46,559 bases of DNA from Cyanobium sp. FGCU6 (GTDB lineage Bacteria > Cyanobacteriota > Cyanobacteriia > PCC-6307 > Cyanobiaceae): the NCBI GenBank assembly GCA_024958655.1, contig JANWUR010000028.1, positions 1 to 46,559 on the forward strand. Direction: 5' to 3'. Shown here piece by piece: positions 1-7,824 of this stretch. Within the stretch, counting starts at the first letter, position 1. Every line of letters starts with the position of its first letter. Under the pieces are notes generated by a model that was not told where the DNA came from, ran no database searches, and was given only the letters and a program-made list of their open reading frames with translations. The translations under genes were made by a program, and so were the position numbers.

Positions 1-24
1 TGGCCCGCGGCTGTCAACTTCCTG

Positions 25-837
25 TCAGGCTGGTGGGGGCGGGTCGCTCGACAACGCCTCGCCCCAAGGCAGGAAGCATTCGAGGGTGCTGGGACGGTCG
101 GCGACCAGCAGGGGGAAGTCGGTGAGACTGAGATCTTCGCCGGGGATCAGGGTGCCTGGATGGCGGGACAGCCAGCGCAGCGAACAGTGCTGCTCCTGCA
201 GCACCAGCCAGGCGGCAGCAAGATCCCAGATCTTGGGCGTGGCCTCCAGCGCAGCCACGGTCTGTCCCATGGCCACGCTCACCAGGTTGAGACTCGCAAC
301 CCCCAGAAGACGGATCTTTCCGGGGAAGCGCCGATGGGGGAGTTTCTGCAGCACACCGATCGAGCGGCTGCAGAGGGAAGCGCAGCCGGCCGGATTGGCA
401 TGCCGGCCAGGAGGTTGGAGGGGCTTGCCATTGCGCCAGGCCCCCTGACCACGGATGGCAACGATCCGCTGGTGCAGGGGAGGGACGTCGAGAATGGCGA
501 GGTCCGGCACCCCCCCCTGGAAACGGGCGACCGAAATGGCCCAATAGGGAATGCCAGCAGCAAAATTGGTGGTGCCATCCAGAGGGTCCACCACCCAGAA
601 GGCTTCCGTTGTGGGAACACGCTGCTGCCCCTCCTCGCTGAGGACACCCTCCCCGGGGAACAGGTTGGCGAGCCCATCGACGATAGTGGCATCGCTCCAT
701 CGATCGCAGGCGGTGATCAGAGAGCCATCAGCCTTGGCCTCCGAGGTCACGTGGCCGAAGTCGAGCCGCTGGCGATCAGCCACCAGGTCGATCAGCTCCG
801 AGAGGGCGGAGTCGAGGATGGGAGGCGGAATGCTCAT
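25..837 (-). CDS. Inositol monophosphatase family protein
   Basis: A 270-residue Mg2+-dependent phosphatase of the inositol monophosphatase superfamily. The metal-binding motif DPLDGTTNF is at about residues 84-92, an acidic pair (E68/E69) sits upstream, and the second metal motif WDLAAAW starts near residue 203. Length is normal for the family. The ATG overlaps the stop of the upstream transporter gene by four bases (ATGA), so translation is probably coupled, and it is the last gene of the minus-strand cluster. The substrate cannot be read from sequence: in cyanobacteria such proteins may act on inositol phosphate, histidinol phosphate or sugar phosphates. Family assignment is firm; substrate is unknown. 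Confidence 0.9.
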   Translation of the reverse strand: MSIPPPILDSALSELIDLVADRQRLDFGHVTSEAKADGSLITACDRWSDATIVDGLANLFPGEGVLSEEGQQRVPTTEAFWVVDPLDGTTNFAAGIPYWAISVARFQGGVPDLAILDVPPLHQRIVAIRGQGAWRNGKPLQPPGRHANPAGCASLCSRSIGVLQKLPHRRFPGKIRLLGVASLNLVSVAMGQTVAALEATPKIWDLAAAWLVLQEQHCSLRWLSRHPGTLIPGEDLSLTDFPLLVADRPSTLECFLPWGEALSSDPPPPA

Positions 838-2231
838 CCCATCTCCAGCGCCATCACCCGTTCCAGGCTTCGGCCGGTGTCCTGGCGGAAGCGGTGGACA
901 TTCACCCTCTCGAGCAACAGCAAGGCCGCAAGGGCGATGGTCAATTCCACCCCGAGCACCAGGGCGAAGGCCGGGTAAGGACCGGGGCCTAAGGGGAGGG
1001 AACGGCCGAGGTCGAACAGTCCTCCCCCCAGCACCTTGCCGAGGGCGCGGGAGAGGGCCTGGGCCAGACCCCAGACACCGACAAAAGCCCCGGCCGCCTG
1101 CGGGAGCGTGAGATCCAGCATCAGGCAGAGGGCACTGTTGGTGCCCACACCGGCGGCCAGGCCGAACAGCAGCATCACGAACTGGAGCACGGGAACGCTG
1201 CCGGACAGACCCGAAAGCAGCAAGAGCAGCAGCGAGCCGGCGATCAGCCGACAGCCGAGCCGGGCCGTTGGGAGCTTGCCCAGCCGCGGGACAATCCAGA
1301 GTCCGGCAACCAGCAACCCCACAAGGGTGCCGATTCCCCAGAAGGCATTGAGCTGGGCCGTGGCGGCGATCGGCATACCGAACACCTGGGCCCCGTAACT
1401 CTCCAGGATCGGGTCCTGCAGGAACAGACCGAGGGTGAACAAAATCAGAAAGCCGAAGAAGATGAGCACCTGGCGGCTGGAGGTGATCAGCGCCCACGAC
1501 TGACGCAGGGTCACGGCATCCTCTCGGTGCCAGTCCGACCCTTCCGACGGGAGAGGTTCGCGTCTGGGCTCCATCCCCCAGGTGGCAAAGACGGTGAGGG
1601 AGAAGACGATGCCTGCCAGGGTGGTCATGAAACGCATCAGCACCGGCTGAAGCACGGCCGGATCGCTGACGCCATCCAGTGAGCGCAGACTGATGGAAAT
1701 GGCGATGGCACCCACGACGATGCCGACGGTGAGCATGCACCAGATCAGGCCCACAGCCCTTGGCCTCTCGGCTTCACTGGTGCGATCGATCACGAGGGCC
1801 AGATAGGGCGTGCTGGCAAGAGAGATCGAGAGCCCATAGAGCGCGAACAGGCCGCAGAGGGCAGCGATCGCAAGGCCCAGCCTGGGCTGATCTCCATTGG
1901 GAAGCAAGGCCCCGACGTGAAAGATCAGGGGCACGGCAACGACGGCCAGCACACAGAACAGGAACGCGCCCAGCAGGACATAGGGAACCCGCCGCCGGCC
2001 TGCCAGAGGGTGGCGGTCCGAGACCTGACCGAACAGCACGCGGGCGGGGGCAACGAACTGCTCAAAGGCCAGGGCGCCTCCGACCAACAAGCCGGGGAAG
2101 GCGAGCTCACTGATCATGATCCGGTTGAGCATCCCCGCGAAGACCACGGCCAGACATCCGAGACAGGCCTGGAAGAGACCCAGACGCAGGGTCGTGAGAA
2201 CGGTCAGGCCCGGACGGGGGGAAGCGCTCAA
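834..2231 (-). CDS. PucC/BCD-family MFS transporter (chlorophyll-delivery type)
   Basis: A 465-residue polytopic inner or thylakoid membrane protein with about twelve hydrophobic segments. The N-terminal pattern LRLGLFQACLGCLAVVFAG, followed by a segment starting NRIMISEL and the loop DRHPLAGRRRVPYVLLGA, is characteristic of the PucC/LhaA/Bch2 branch of the major facilitator superfamily. Members in phototrophs are proposed to deliver or handle (bacterio)chlorophyll for assembly of antenna complexes. It overlaps tolC upstream and the phosphatase gene downstream by four bases each, so it is the middle gene of a coupled trio. The pigment role is inferred from the family; the actual substrate is not shown here. 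Confidence 0.85.
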   Translation of the reverse strand: MSASPRPGLTVLTTLRLGLFQACLGCLAVVFAGMLNRIMISELAFPGLLVGGALAFEQFVAPARVLFGQVSDRHPLAGRRRVPYVLLGAFLFCVLAVVAVPLIFHVGALLPNGDQPRLGLAIAALCGLFALYGLSISLASTPYLALVIDRTSEAERPRAVGLIWCMLTVGIVVGAIAISISLRSLDGVSDPAVLQPVLMRFMTTLAGIVFSLTVFATWGMEPRREPLPSEGSDWHREDAVTLRQSWALITSSRQVLIFFGFLILFTLGLFLQDPILESYGAQVFGMPIAATAQLNAFWGIGTLVGLLVAGLWIVPRLGKLPTARLGCRLIAGSLLLLLLSGLSGSVPVLQFVMLLFGLAAGVGTNSALCLMLDLTLPQAAGAFVGVWGLAQALSRALGKVLGGGLFDLGRSLPLGPGPYPAFALVLGVELTIALAALLLLERVNVHRFRQDTGRSLERVMALEMG

Positions 2232-4012
2232 GGGGCAGCGAGGGGTGAGGGGCGCTGGGAATTGTCGGCGTTGCAGGCTGGCAGAAGCGGACGCGGCTCG
2301 ATCGGCACGTCACCGACGCCCTGCACCCGGGGTTTGCCGGCAGGCAGCGCGGGCCGGCGGCAGAGGGAGATGAGATCCAGACCCGTGCGGCGCCTCAGCT
2401 CAACCAGACGGAGGTTGTAATCGGCGATGGCATCGGTATGGCGCACCTCGGCCTGGGTGAGGTCGCGCTGGGTGTCGACCACCTCCCGCTGGGTGGTGAC
2501 TCCCGCCTGGAATCGGAGACGGGCCAGTCGCAGGGACTCCCTGGCAGAGACCACCTCCTGGGCCGTGGTGGTGATGTTGCGATTGTTCTTCTCCAGTTCG
2601 TAGAAGCTGGTTTCCACCTCCCGGCGGATCGTGTCGCGGCGGTCGGCGAAACGGAAGCGGTTTTCCGCTGCCGCCTGTTTCTGCTGGCGGTAGAGGGCAC
2701 GGGCGCGGCCTCCGTCAAAGAGTCGCCAGGAGAAGGTCATGCCGATGCTGTTGTCGACATTCCATCCTTCCTCGCTCGTGATCGGGCCCTGACCGAATGC
2801 CCGGGTCACGTTGGCGTTCTGGTAACCGAAGGAGCGGCCACTGCTGAGGGTGTTGACGATGTTCAGGAACGGCTGAACCTCGGCCAGCTGAGCATTGGCT
2901 CTGCTGTTGGCGATCGAAATGTCGAGCAGGGCCTGATCGAGCTCCTCGCGGAACGCATAGGCGGCCACGATGCTCTCCTGCAAGGAGGGCAGCCAGGTGC
3001 CGACCACGAGGGAAGGATCCTTGGCTGTAGGGCTGACGTCCTGGGGAAGATCCAGCAGGGCCGCCAGGGTTCGGCGTGCCACAGACTGCTCCGCCAGGTT
3101 GGTGGTGAGCAGCTGCTGGTCGCGGGAGAGCTGGGTTTCGGCCTGCAGCACCTCGAGCTTGGTGGCCACGCCGGCCTGGAAGCGGGCCCGGGCATCGCGC
3201 AGGCTCACCAGGGACGCGCGTACCGACTCCTGGCCGATCCGCACCCGCTCGTCGGCGCGCTGCAGATCGAAGTAGATCTGCGCCGCCTGAAGGCGGAGGT
3301 CGCGGAGACCGATCAGATATTGGTTCTTGGCCTTCTCGAACTCATCGCGGGCGGCGGCGATCGTGGGGGTGCGACTTGGATCGATCAGGGCCCACCGGGC
3401 CTCAAGGGCCGTCTGCATCTGCCAGATGCTGGTGATGGTGCGGTTGTAGCCGCTTCCGCCCCCGGTGGTGCCGAAGGTCTCTCCACCGGTGTACGAGGGG
3501 AAGGAACTGCCCCGCAGATCGAGGGTGGGGTACCAGAGAGATATCTGGGCGCGCAGATTGGATTGGGCCTGCTCCACCTGCATGGCCAGGGCCTTCAGGT
3601 TGGGATTGTTGACCTCGGCCAGGGTCTCCACGTCGGTGAGTCCGAGGGGGCGCAATTCGCGGATGCGCACCTGAGCCGGACGATTGGGGAGAGCGAGGGA
3701 ACGGGGTCCCTTGAGATCTCCCAGCCCTGGAGGGAGCTCCGTAGCCGCCGGCGGCAGAACGCTGGGATCAGATCGGGGTCGATCCCCTTTGGTGACCGGC
3801 GCCAGGGGGAGACCATCGGCTTCGGAACGGGCTCCGGTGGGCGGGGCAGAGGGCGCGGGCACCCTGGGGGCTCCCGAGGGCGGCAGCGGTTCAGGAGCCG
3901 GATCGGCGGCGGGGGAAGCTGCCGGGCTGGCCTGAGCCCAGAGAGGCAGAGGAAGAGCCGTGAGAGCCGGGGTCATCACCAGGGCGGCAAGCAGGAGCTG
4001 ATGTCGCCTCAC
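2228..4012 (-). CDS. tolC: TolC family outer membrane efflux protein
   Basis: A 594-residue outer membrane channel protein. An N-terminal signal peptide (MRRHQLLLAALVMTPALTAL, then a site near WAQA) is followed by a long Pro/Ala-rich linker to about residue 120. Two outer-membrane-efflux repeats follow, with long amphipathic helices such as NNPNLKALAMQVEQAQSNLRAQ and a second-half RLARLRFQAGVTTQREVVDTQ. These features match trimeric TolC channels that pair with ABC or RND pumps and type I secretion. No pump or adaptor gene is adjacent, so the channel probably serves partners elsewhere. The Pro-rich linker is longer than in E. coli TolC. The stop overlaps the next ATG (ATGA). Confidence 0.9.
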   Translation of the reverse strand: MRRHQLLLAALVMTPALTALPLPLWAQASPAASPAADPAPEPLPPSGAPRVPAPSAPPTGARSEADGLPLAPVTKGDRPRSDPSVLPPAATELPPGLGDLKGPRSLALPNRPAQVRIRELRPLGLTDVETLAEVNNPNLKALAMQVEQAQSNLRAQISLWYPTLDLRGSSFPSYTGGETFGTTGGGSGYNRTITSIWQMQTALEARWALIDPSRTPTIAAARDEFEKAKNQYLIGLRDLRLQAAQIYFDLQRADERVRIGQESVRASLVSLRDARARFQAGVATKLEVLQAETQLSRDQQLLTTNLAEQSVARRTLAALLDLPQDVSPTAKDPSLVVGTWLPSLQESIVAAYAFREELDQALLDISIANSRANAQLAEVQPFLNIVNTLSSGRSFGYQNANVTRAFGQGPITSEEGWNVDNSIGMTFSWRLFDGGRARALYRQQKQAAAENRFRFADRRDTIRREVETSFYELEKNNRNITTTAQEVVSARESLRLARLRFQAGVTTQREVVDTQRDLTQAEVRHTDAIADYNLRLVELRRRTGLDLISLCRRPALPAGKPRVQGVGDVPIEPRPLLPACNADNSQRPSPLAAP

Positions 4013-4039
4013 AACCCGAACCGAATGGATCCGCCGAGC

Positions 4040-5437
4040 TTAGGCAACGCGATCGGTGGTTCCGACACACGCGGCCACCAGATCGTCCGCCCCACCCACC
4101 AACTGGATCGGAACCGGCAGGGCGGCCTGCACCTGGGCCAGTGACAGATCGTCGAGGAAGACATCCTCCCCCTGCCGCAGCATCACCCGGGGCAGCAGCA
4201 ACCTGTCTCCCAGGTCGAGGCCGGCCAGTCCCTCGATCAGATCGGCGCCGGTGAGCAGACCGGTGACCACCTGATCCTGCCCCCAGTAGGGACTGGGCAG
4301 GCCGTGGAGGGTCAGCTCCAGTCCCTCCACCGCGTCGAGCCGGTCGACCACGGGCTTCAGGGCCTGGGCCACGAGCCGCCCCACCACCCAGCTGAAGCGC
4401 CGGGGGAGGGGAACGGCCTTCGGCAGAAGCCAGGTGGCCTGGTCGAGCTCCTCCAGGAAGCCGCGGATGCTGCCGACTCCGTTCTCTCGCTGCGGCAGAT
4501 CCTCGTAGTCGGGTCGGGGGGGCAGAGGGCGGCCCGCCATCAGGTACCACTCGTCGGAGAGCCAGGCAAAGCGGCTGCCCAGGCTCATCAGGAAGCTTTC
4601 CTGCAGCGGTTCGACCTGGTCGATCACGGCAGCGGCGATCGCTGGCGTCACGGGACGCAGCTGGTCGCCGGACGGGCGGAAGCGGGTGAGACCCACCGGA
4701 ACCACGGCAGCCGACAGCACCGCCGGCCAGTCGCCGGATCCGAAGCTCGCCAGGTCGCGCAAGGTGCTCGCAAGGGCTTCGCCATCGTTGAGGCCGGGGC
4801 ACACCACGACCTGGGCATGGATCTGCAGCCGCCGTTCGGCGAACCAGCGCAGCTGATCCATCAGCAGAGCAGCCCGGGGATTCACGAGCAGCCGGCTGCG
4901 GAGGTCCGGGTCGGTGGCATGGACCGAAACGAACAAAGGGGAGAGCCGCTGCTCTTCGATCCGCTGCCAGTCGGCGGGGCTGAGATTGGTGAGGGTGAGG
5001 TAGGAGCCGTAGAGAAAGCTCAGCCGGTAATCGTCGTCCTTGAGGTAGAGGCTGCGGCGATGGCCGGGAGGCTGCTGATCGATGAAGCAGAAAGGGCAGC
5101 GGTTGTTGCACTGCCGCAACCCATCGAAGAGGGCCTCAGTGAAGGCCAGACCAAGCCCGTCATCAGGATCCTTCTCCAATTCAACGACATGCAGGCTGCC
5201 GTCGGGATCCTCCACTTCGAGGGTGAGCTCCTCACCACCCTGGAGCACCTGAAAATCGATCAGATCCCGCGGACGGATGCCGTTGATGCTCAGCAGCCGA
5301 TCGCCAGGCTGGAAACCCAGTTCCTCACCGATGGAATCCGGCTCGACATGGGCGACGACCGCCGGCTGCGGGAGCCGGGATCCCGATTCCGTGCCCGGGG
5401 CGGCCAGGGCGATGCCAGCGGAAGGCTCATTCCACAC
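4040..5437 (-). CDS. TIGR03279 family PDZ/radical-SAM/DUF512 protein
   Basis: A 465-residue protein with an N-terminal PDZ-like domain (about residues 26-70, with EELGFQPGDRLLSING). A cysteine cluster follows at residues 110, 114 and 117 (CNNRCPFCF, spacing C-x3-C-x2-C), as expected of a radical-SAM-like iron-sulfur site. A DUF512 C-terminal region completes the architecture of the TIGR03279 family, which is conserved in cyanobacteria and also found in clostridia; its function is unknown. It lies 27 bp upstream of tolC and 45 bp downstream of uppP on the same strand, so it is probably co-transcribed. Whether it uses S-adenosylmethionine cannot be decided from sequence. Confidence 0.85.
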   Translation of the reverse strand: MWNEPSAGIALAAPGTESGSRLPQPAVVAHVEPDSIGEELGFQPGDRLLSINGIRPRDLIDFQVLQGGEELTLEVEDPDGSLHVVELEKDPDDGLGLAFTEALFDGLRQCNNRCPFCFIDQQPPGHRRSLYLKDDDYRLSFLYGSYLTLTNLSPADWQRIEEQRLSPLFVSVHATDPDLRSRLLVNPRAALLMDQLRWFAERRLQIHAQVVVCPGLNDGEALASTLRDLASFGSGDWPAVLSAAVVPVGLTRFRPSGDQLRPVTPAIAAAVIDQVEPLQESFLMSLGSRFAWLSDEWYLMAGRPLPPRPDYEDLPQRENGVGSIRGFLEELDQATWLLPKAVPLPRRFSWVVGRLVAQALKPVVDRLDAVEGLELTLHGLPSPYWGQDQVVTGLLTGADLIEGLAGLDLGDRLLLPRVMLRQGEDVFLDDLSLAQVQAALPVPIQLVGGADDLVAACVGTTDRVA

Positions 5438-5482
5438 GGGAGGCGGGCGACTGGGAGCTGAGTCCAGTGTGGCGGGGGGCCT

Positions 5483-6355
5483 TCAGGTTGCGGCGACGCC
5501 GAGATGGCGGAACCAGATCAGGATTGTGACCCCGAACACGAGCCGGTAAAGCACAAAGATCCAGGTGGTGTGCTGCTGAAGGAAGCGCAGCAGCCAGGCG
5601 ATGGCCGCCCATGAAACCAGCGCGGCGGAGAGCACGCCGACCAGTGTGGGGATCGGGCCTCCGTTGACCTCGGAGGCGAAGGCCGCCTTGAGCTCCACCA
5701 GGCCCGCCAGGGTGATGGCCGGGATGCCGAGAAGGAAGGAGAAGCGGGCGGCAGCCGGCCTCTGCCAGCCATCAAACAGGGACGCGGTGAGGGTGCTGCC
5801 GGAACGCGAGACGCCGGGAACCAGGGCCAGGGCCTGGGCCAGGCCCACGAGGATTCCGTCCCGGGCTTCCACCTGCTCGAGCTCTCGCCGCCGGCTGCCG
5901 ACCAGTTCGGCCAGTGCCAGCAGGAGCGCCATCACGATCGACACCACGCCGATCGAGGCCATGCTGCGCAAGCCTGACGACTCGTAATCCGGGAGCCAGC
6001 GCTTGAGGGCCACGCCAGCGAGCAGGATCGGCACCGTCCCCAGCACGATCGCCACGCCCAGTCGCGCCGAAGGATCCGACCACTGTCCATGGCGGCAGGC
6101 CCGACCGATCCCGTTGAACACCTGCTGGAGATCGTGACGGAAGTAGGCCAGAACCGCCGCGATGCTGCCCAGCTGGATCACCGCGGTGAAGGCGACGCCG
6201 GGATCCCCCCAGCCCAGCACCTCCGGCACCACCTTGAGGTGGGCCGTGCTGCTGATCGGCAGGAATTCGGTGAGCCCTTGCACCACCCCCAGCACGAGGG
6301 CGTGCCAGCAGGCCACCCCCAGGGGGAGGGGGTCGGCCGTGGCGACGAAGGGCAT
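5483..6355 (-). CDS. uppP: Undecaprenyl-diphosphatase UppP (BacA)
   Basis: A 290-residue integral membrane enzyme that dephosphorylates undecaprenyl diphosphate to recycle the lipid carrier for peptidoglycan and polysaccharide synthesis. The signature QGLTEFLPISSTAHL is at about residues 26-40 and the second motif PGVSRSGST at 180-188; both carry catalytic residues in characterised BacA proteins. About eight membrane segments are visible. I chose the ATG at 6355 because an in-frame extension to 6481 would add 42 polar residues before the first membrane helix. It is the first gene of the minus-strand cluster. The downstream envelope genes make a shared transcript plausible. Confidence 0.93.
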   Translation of the reverse strand: MPFVATADPLPLGVACWHALVLGVVQGLTEFLPISSTAHLKVVPEVLGWGDPGVAFTAVIQLGSIAAVLAYFRHDLQQVFNGIGRACRHGQWSDPSARLGVAIVLGTVPILLAGVALKRWLPDYESSGLRSMASIGVVSIVMALLLALAELVGSRRRELEQVEARDGILVGLAQALALVPGVSRSGSTLTASLFDGWQRPAAARFSFLLGIPAITLAGLVELKAAFASEVNGGPIPTLVGVLSAALVSWAAIAWLLRFLQQHTTWIFVLYRLVFGVTILIWFRHLGVAAT

Positions 6356-6489
6356 GGGGGCGAGGGACGCGGACGCCGACCCTATGGCCGCGTCAGGCGC
6401 GGCGCCAACCCCAGGGCCCCTTAAGGTTGGCCAACTTTCTTCACACACGGGTGATCGGCGTCCCGACCAGTCTTGCTTCAACGGACGCC

Positions 6490-7173
6490 ATGCGGACCGT
6501 TCTCCCCCTGCCGCGCAGCCTGGGACGGTCGCTGCTGCCTGGGGCAGCCGCCCTGCTGGTGGCAGGCCCGGTGTTCGTGCAGGCTCCCTGGGTGCGCCAG
6601 GCCCCGATGGCCGCAGCCATGTTCACAGTGGTGCTTCTATGCGCCGGGGTGGGGCTGGAGAGATCCGACGACGACAACCGGCGCGGGCTTGGAGCGCTGC
6701 TGGTGGGCTTCGCCGGCAGCTGGCTTGGAGGCACTCTGTTCTGGGGGTGGTTGCGCCTGCATCCGCTGTGGCACCTGCCGGTCGAGGCCTTCGCCCTGCC
6801 GCTGGCCGTGGCGGGCCTCGGCAGCCGCTGGCGGCTGGCCGGCGCCTTCTACCTTGCCTCCCTGCTCGGGACGGCGGCGACCGACGGGGCCATCGCACTG
6901 ATCGGTCTGATGCCGTCGTGGGTGGCGGTCCTGCAGGCATCGCCGGAGGAGGCCGCTGGCCTGCTGCAGAGCTGCGGCGACCACGTGATGACCCCGATGG
7001 CCCTGAGCCTGGTGGCGGTGCTCGCCATGCTGCTGCTCACCCTCTGCCTGAGCCTGCGGGGACGGGGCCGGGCCGCTGACGTGGCGGCCGCCACCCTGGC
7101 CACCACCCTTGCCGTGGATGGCCTGTTCCTGGCGGCAGCCATGCTGGCTCCGCGGCTGAGCGGCCTGATCTGA
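6490..7173 (+). CDS. DUF3120 family membrane protein
   Basis: About 227 residues with five to six hydrophobic segments. The sequence GPVFVQAPWVR near residue 30 and WLGGTLFWGWLRLHPLWHLP in the middle match the cyanobacterial DUF3120 family, whose function is unknown. The start is uncertain: the frame is open to an ATG at 6427, but MRTVLPLPRS from 6490 gives a normal positively charged N-terminus before the first helix. Neither start has a convincing ribosome binding site. The gene diverges from uppP. The sequence TTAAGGTTGGCCAAC at 6421-6435 is close to one found upstream of the radical SAM gene at 13428. Confidence 0.8.
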   Translation: MRTVLPLPRSLGRSLLPGAAALLVAGPVFVQAPWVRQAPMAAAMFTVVLLCAGVGLERSDDDNRRGLGALLVGFAGSWLGGTLFWGWLRLHPLWHLPVEAFALPLAVAGLGSRWRLAGAFYLASLLGTAATDGAIALIGLMPSWVAVLQASPEEAAGLLQSCGDHVMTPMALSLVAVLAMLLLTLCLSLRGRGRAADVAAATLATTLAVDGLFLAAAMLAPRLSGLI

Positions 7174-7256
7174 GGGTCCTGCTCCTCGGCGGCTCCTCGG
7201 TCCTAAGAACTGCAAAAGGCGGAGAACCGGCCTGGGGGCAGAAGGCGGGAGGTCTG

Positions 7257-7262
7257 TAACGT
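7257..7262 (+). promoter_or_regulatory. Candidate psbU -10 element (TAACGT)
   Basis: TAACGT lies 69 bases upstream of the psbU ATG in a 158-bp gap and fits the TAnnnT pattern seen before several other genes in this window. No clear -35 box is visible. This is a pattern match only. Confidence 0.25.
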
Positions 7263-7331
7263 TGAAATCCGGCGCTCCCCAGGGATCGCCTGTCTCTTGG
7301 TTTCTCTGTCCCTTCTCCTGCGGAGTTCGTG

Positions 7332-7712
7332 ATGAAGCGGCTGCTCGCCTGGCTGATGAGTGGTGTGGTGATGGTGGGTCTGCTCATGGGCCTGGCCCTG
7401 CCGGGAGCGGCGTTCGCCGACGAGGTGCGGCGCAATGTCGCCGACGACAAAATCGCTGAAACCGCCGGCAAGGTGGACCTCAACAATTCCTCGGTGCGCC
7501 GCTTCCAGCAGTACCCGGGCATGTATCCCACCCTGGCCGGCAAGATCGTGCTGGGTGGTCCCTACGAGAGCGTCGACGACGTGCTCAAGCTCGATCTGAC
7601 CGAGCGCCAGAAGGAGCTGTTCGAGAAGTACAAGGACAATTTCACGGTGACCCCGCCTTCGATCGCTCTGAACGAGGGTTTCGATCGCATCAACGACGGC
7701 GTCTACCGCTGA
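7332..7712 (+). CDS. psbU: Photosystem II extrinsic protein PsbU (12 kDa)
   Basis: A 126-residue lumenal protein that stabilises the oxygen-evolving manganese cluster of photosystem II together with PsbO and PsbV. A signal peptide with a hydrophobic core (about residues 5-25) ends at AFA-DE near residue 31. The mature part holds the conserved KVDLNNSSVRRFQQYPGMYP segment and ends in LNEGFDRINDGVYR, typical of PsbU. A GTG three bases upstream is also in frame, but the GGAG at 7322-7325 is six bases before the ATG at 7332, which favours the ATG. The gene has its own terminator 25 bases after the stop and appears monocistronic. Confidence 0.97.
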   Translation: MKRLLAWLMSGVVMVGLLMGLALPGAAFADEVRRNVADDKIAETAGKVDLNNSSVRRFQQYPGMYPTLAGKIVLGGPYESVDDVLKLDLTERQKELFEKYKDNFTVTPPSIALNEGFDRINDGVYR

Positions 7713-7737
7713 CCTCTCGCCTGCATCCTGAAACCTG

Positions 7738-7765
7738 GCCGCCGTGCTTCCGCCGGCGGCTTTTT
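7738..7765 (+). terminator. Intrinsic terminator of psbU
   Basis: A perfect 7-bp stem (GCCGCCG at 7738-7744 pairing with CGGCGGC at 7754-7760) with a nine-base loop is followed by five T residues. It lies 25 bases after the psbU stop codon. Confidence 0.85.
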
Positions 7766-7795
7766 GATGGCCATGCCCCCGGGCGCACGCTCCCA

Positions 7796-7801
7796 TAGGC
7801 T
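7796..7801 (+). promoter_or_regulatory. Candidate nadB -10 element (TAGGCT)
   Basis: TAGGCT in the context CCCATAGGCT lies 23 bases upstream of the nadB ATG, just after the psbU terminator. It fits the TAnnnT pattern but no -35 element is evident. Confidence 0.35.
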
Positions 7802-7824
7802 CGGCACTCTTGCGTTCAGGCCCG

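Noticed and set aside
1..24. Possible start of another minus-strand gene after the IMPase stop
   Set aside because: An AGGAAG followed by TTGACA can be read, but only 24 bases are available, too few to support a gene.
2438..4144. Long plus-strand frame opposite tolC
   Set aside because: The translation is low-complexity Gly/Glu/His-rich, with no recognisable domain, and lies fully antisense to tolC.
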